NCBI GenBank assembly: GCA_002415785.1
Contig: DIAJ01000005.1
Coordinates: forward strand, 8,676-72,277
Origin: Flavobacteriales bacterium UBA5081
GTDB lineage: Bacteria; Bacteroidota; Bacteroidia; Flavobacteriales_E; Vicingaceae
Reading direction: 5' to 3'
Length of the DNA stretch: 63,602 nucleotides
The notes under the pieces were generated by a model, which saw only the letters and a program-made list of their open reading frames with translations, was not told where the DNA came from and searched no databases. Positions 62,487 through 63,602 of the stretch are shown here, piece by piece. Within the stretch, counting starts at the first letter, position 1. Every line of letters begins with the position of its first letter. Both the position numbers and the translations under genes were made by a program.

Positions 62487-63354
62487 CAGCTTTCGATTTT
62501 CTTTGTTTTATCTCTTTTAATCCCGCAATGTAGTGTGTTAGCTCTCCCTTGGCATCTAGAACAGGTGTTAAGTCGAAACGATGATAAAAAAGTGCACCAC
62601 TTTTTTTCTTACTGTAAATTTTACCGACAAACTTTTTTCTTGCCATTAAAGCTTTTTGAAAGCGCTCAATCTGTTTTACCGGTGTTTTGTCTGCAAAAAG
62701 CAAATCGCAATAAGGAGCTTTAAACAAATTCAACTTGCCTTCCATAACCTCTGCTTTACTAAAACCACTAAGATGATAAAATGCTTGATTCGCAAAAGCT
62801 ACTCTCATTTTTTCTACATCTACAATTACTACTGCTTCTTTAATTTGCTCGTTGGCAAGTTGATGCAGTTTAAGCTTTTCTTCCGCTTCGCGTAAGCGAC
62901 TAATATTTTGCAGCTGAACTACATAACCTTCAATCAAAGGATGATGTCTTTCATCTCTAATGCTCATCGAGCAATTTACTTTTTGATGATTCTCTGTTAA
63001 AAAATCACAGTCTAAGGTAAGCGGGAAAGAAGAATCTGCTTCGCTAGCCCTCAGTGCTGCGCGAAAAACCGTCCATTGCTCTACAGGAATTAAGTACTTT
63101 ATGTTTGTGTTAATCAATTGAGCTGACTCAAAACCTAAGTTCTCTTTTACTGCTGAATTGCAATACTTAATCTCTCCATCCAGCTCAACAACAAATATAA
63201 TTTCTCTTGAAAATTGATTAATGGCAGAATGAAAACTTTCCTCTGAAGAAAGCGATTTGTTTACTTTATTTTGAAAAGGCTGATCCGGCAAAGTCGTTTT
63301 TGAAATCCGGAGTTTGTGGTGTTGGCGGAATAAAACATCCTTGTTGTTCTCCAT
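62479..63354 (-). CDS. PAS-domain protein with two PAS modules and no output domain
   Basis: 291 residues from the ATG at 63354; a TTG extension to 63408 adds non-conserved sequence. Two PAS modules are visible: about 48-160 (FSREIIFVVELDGEIKYCNSAVKENLGFE) and about 170-285 (IKEAVVIVDVEKMRVAFANQAFYHLSGFSKAEVMEGK, ending with the PAC-type IYSKKKSGALFYHRFDLTPVLD). No histidine kinase, GGDEF, methyl-accepting or helix-turn-helix part follows. It must signal through a partner or be a remnant. There is no cysteine motif of LOV type in the second module. Confidence 0.87.
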   Translation of the reverse strand: MENNKDVLFRQHHKLRISKTTLPDQPFQNKVNKSLSSEESFHSAINQFSREIIFVVELDGEIKYCNSAVKENLGFESAQLINTNIKYLIPVEQWTVFRAALRASEADSSFPLTLDCDFLTENHQKVNCSMSIRDERHHPLIEGYVVQLQNISRLREAEEKLKLHQLANEQIKEAVVIVDVEKMRVAFANQAFYHLSGFSKAEVMEGKLNLFKAPYCDLLFADKTPVKQIERFQKALMARKKFVGKIYSKKKSGALFYHRFDLTPVLDAKGELTHYIAGLKEIKQRKSKAAK

Positions 63355-63534
63355 AATTAATCTTGATTTTTTGGTTAAGTAAGGTGGTAGCTTACGATAA
63401 ACAGCCAAAAAGGTTTTATTCTACAATATTCTAAAGCAATTTAAGACAAAAAACTTATCTTCGACGCTCTAAAAATAAAAACTGAATTATCTGAATAACA
63501 CTTATTTTTAAATAATTTGAATTAAATGTAGAAG

Positions 63535-63555
63535 GATGGCCATTTTCATAATTTA
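63535..63555. repeat. Right copy of the 21-bp inverted repeat shared by both window ends
   Basis: Exact reverse complement of bases 1-21. Here 47 more bases follow before the window ends, and a short open frame begins 18 bases after the repeat. If the two copies belong to a larger element, its interior should lie to the right of this copy and to the left of base 1. Confidence 0.6.
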
Positions 63556-63572
63556 AGTTTGAAACGAACTAA

Positions 63573-63602
63573 ATGGGGCTAATGATTGAAGAAGCTCCAA
63601 AG
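63573..63602 (+). CDS. possible 5' end of a gene cut by the window edge
   Basis: ATG at 63573 and a second in-frame ATG at 63582 open a frame reading MGLMIEEAPK up to the last base. Ten codons cannot identify a product. It is listed because it starts close after the end repeat and points outward. Confidence 0.25.
   Translation, partial: MGLMIEEAPK

Larger units (their letters stand above)
63355..63602. other. 248-bp right-end region, mostly non-coding
   Basis: It contains the upstream region of the PAS gene, the right copy of the end repeat (63535-63555) and the first codons of a possible gene running off the end. No tRNA, terminator or complete gene is seen. Confidence 0.6.

Noticed and set aside
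63355..63408. TTG start extending the PAS protein by 18 residues
   Set aside because: The extension is basic and non-conserved in type; the ATG at 63354 gives a sensible N-terminus.

Overview
The window is 63.6 kb of AT-rich chromosome from a member of the Bacteroidota, most likely a Flavobacteriia-type organism. Evidence seen in the sequence: C-terminal type IX secretion (T9SS) sorting domains, a GWxTD protein, DUF4783 next to nadC, an S46 dipeptidyl-peptidase, a bacilliredoxin-like YtxJ, a YfhO membrane protein, PD40/OmpA envelope proteins, and many -7 elements of the Bacteroidetes form TAnnTTTG. Coding density is high: no gap exceeds 300 bases. I see no tRNA, rRNA, CRISPR array, prophage or intact insertion sequence.

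Layout. (1) 125-2302 (+): DUF4783, nadC (NAD synthesis) and a YihY/BrkB membrane protein. (2) 2305-13042 (-): a surface-glycan locus with flippase, SIS sugar-phosphate isomerase, a nucleotidyltransferase-kinase fusion in the reverse order to E. coli HldE, two SDR epimerase/dehydratases, a DegT aminotransferase, two left-handed beta-helix acyltransferases, a T9SS kelch protein and a glycosyltransferase. Another glycosyltransferase is divergent at 13208 (+). (3) 14543-25205 (-): YfhO, DUF4834, a short CarB without the regulatory domain, a 1240-residue T9SS-secreted propeller protein followed by a clear terminator, and an unknown secreted protein. (4) 25293-26145: OsmC, YtxJ and a 42-residue lipoprotein, a small thiol/redox island. 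(5) 26351-42683 (+): Omp85-type barrel, RmuC, GWxTD lipoprotein, RlmB, acyltransferase, DUF547, S46 peptidase, E2 acyltransferase, a 1269-residue TPR/PD40/repeat/OmpA protein, exonuclease and FAH hydrolase. (6) 42690-44027 (-): saccharopine dehydrogenase-like protein. (7) 44145-53534 (+): DUF423, AsnB and a second, capsule-type locus (GT4, Wza-like, Wzc-like tyrosine kinase, RfbC, WecA-like, lytic transglycosylase). (8) 53667-57851 (+): ParE/RelE toxin-antitoxin pair, uvrA and LOG protein. (9) 57831-63354: cinA and usp (-); SdpI, nucleoside phosphorylase and transglutaminase-like protein (+); a PAS-only sensor (-).

How it fits together. The two glycan loci look complementary. The first makes an activated, aminated and acylated sugar, probably heptose-derived, and supplies a flippase. 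The second has a lipid-carrier sugar-phosphate transferase, a 3,5-epimerase and the Wza/Wzc export and length-control pair. The genes between them are mostly housekeeping or envelope functions.

Most worth a second look: the reversed HldE with a SIS partner whose metal-site residues differ from GmhA; the (YG)11 tail of the Wzc-like kinase, encoded by a 66-bp hexamer-periodic tract; the six-fold repeat in the OmpA-like protein; the duplicated insert in the T9SS propeller protein; the tiny lipoprotein directly abutting ytxJ; and a 21-bp exact inverted repeat at the two extreme ends of the window. Product calls rest on family recognition by eye; no searches were run.
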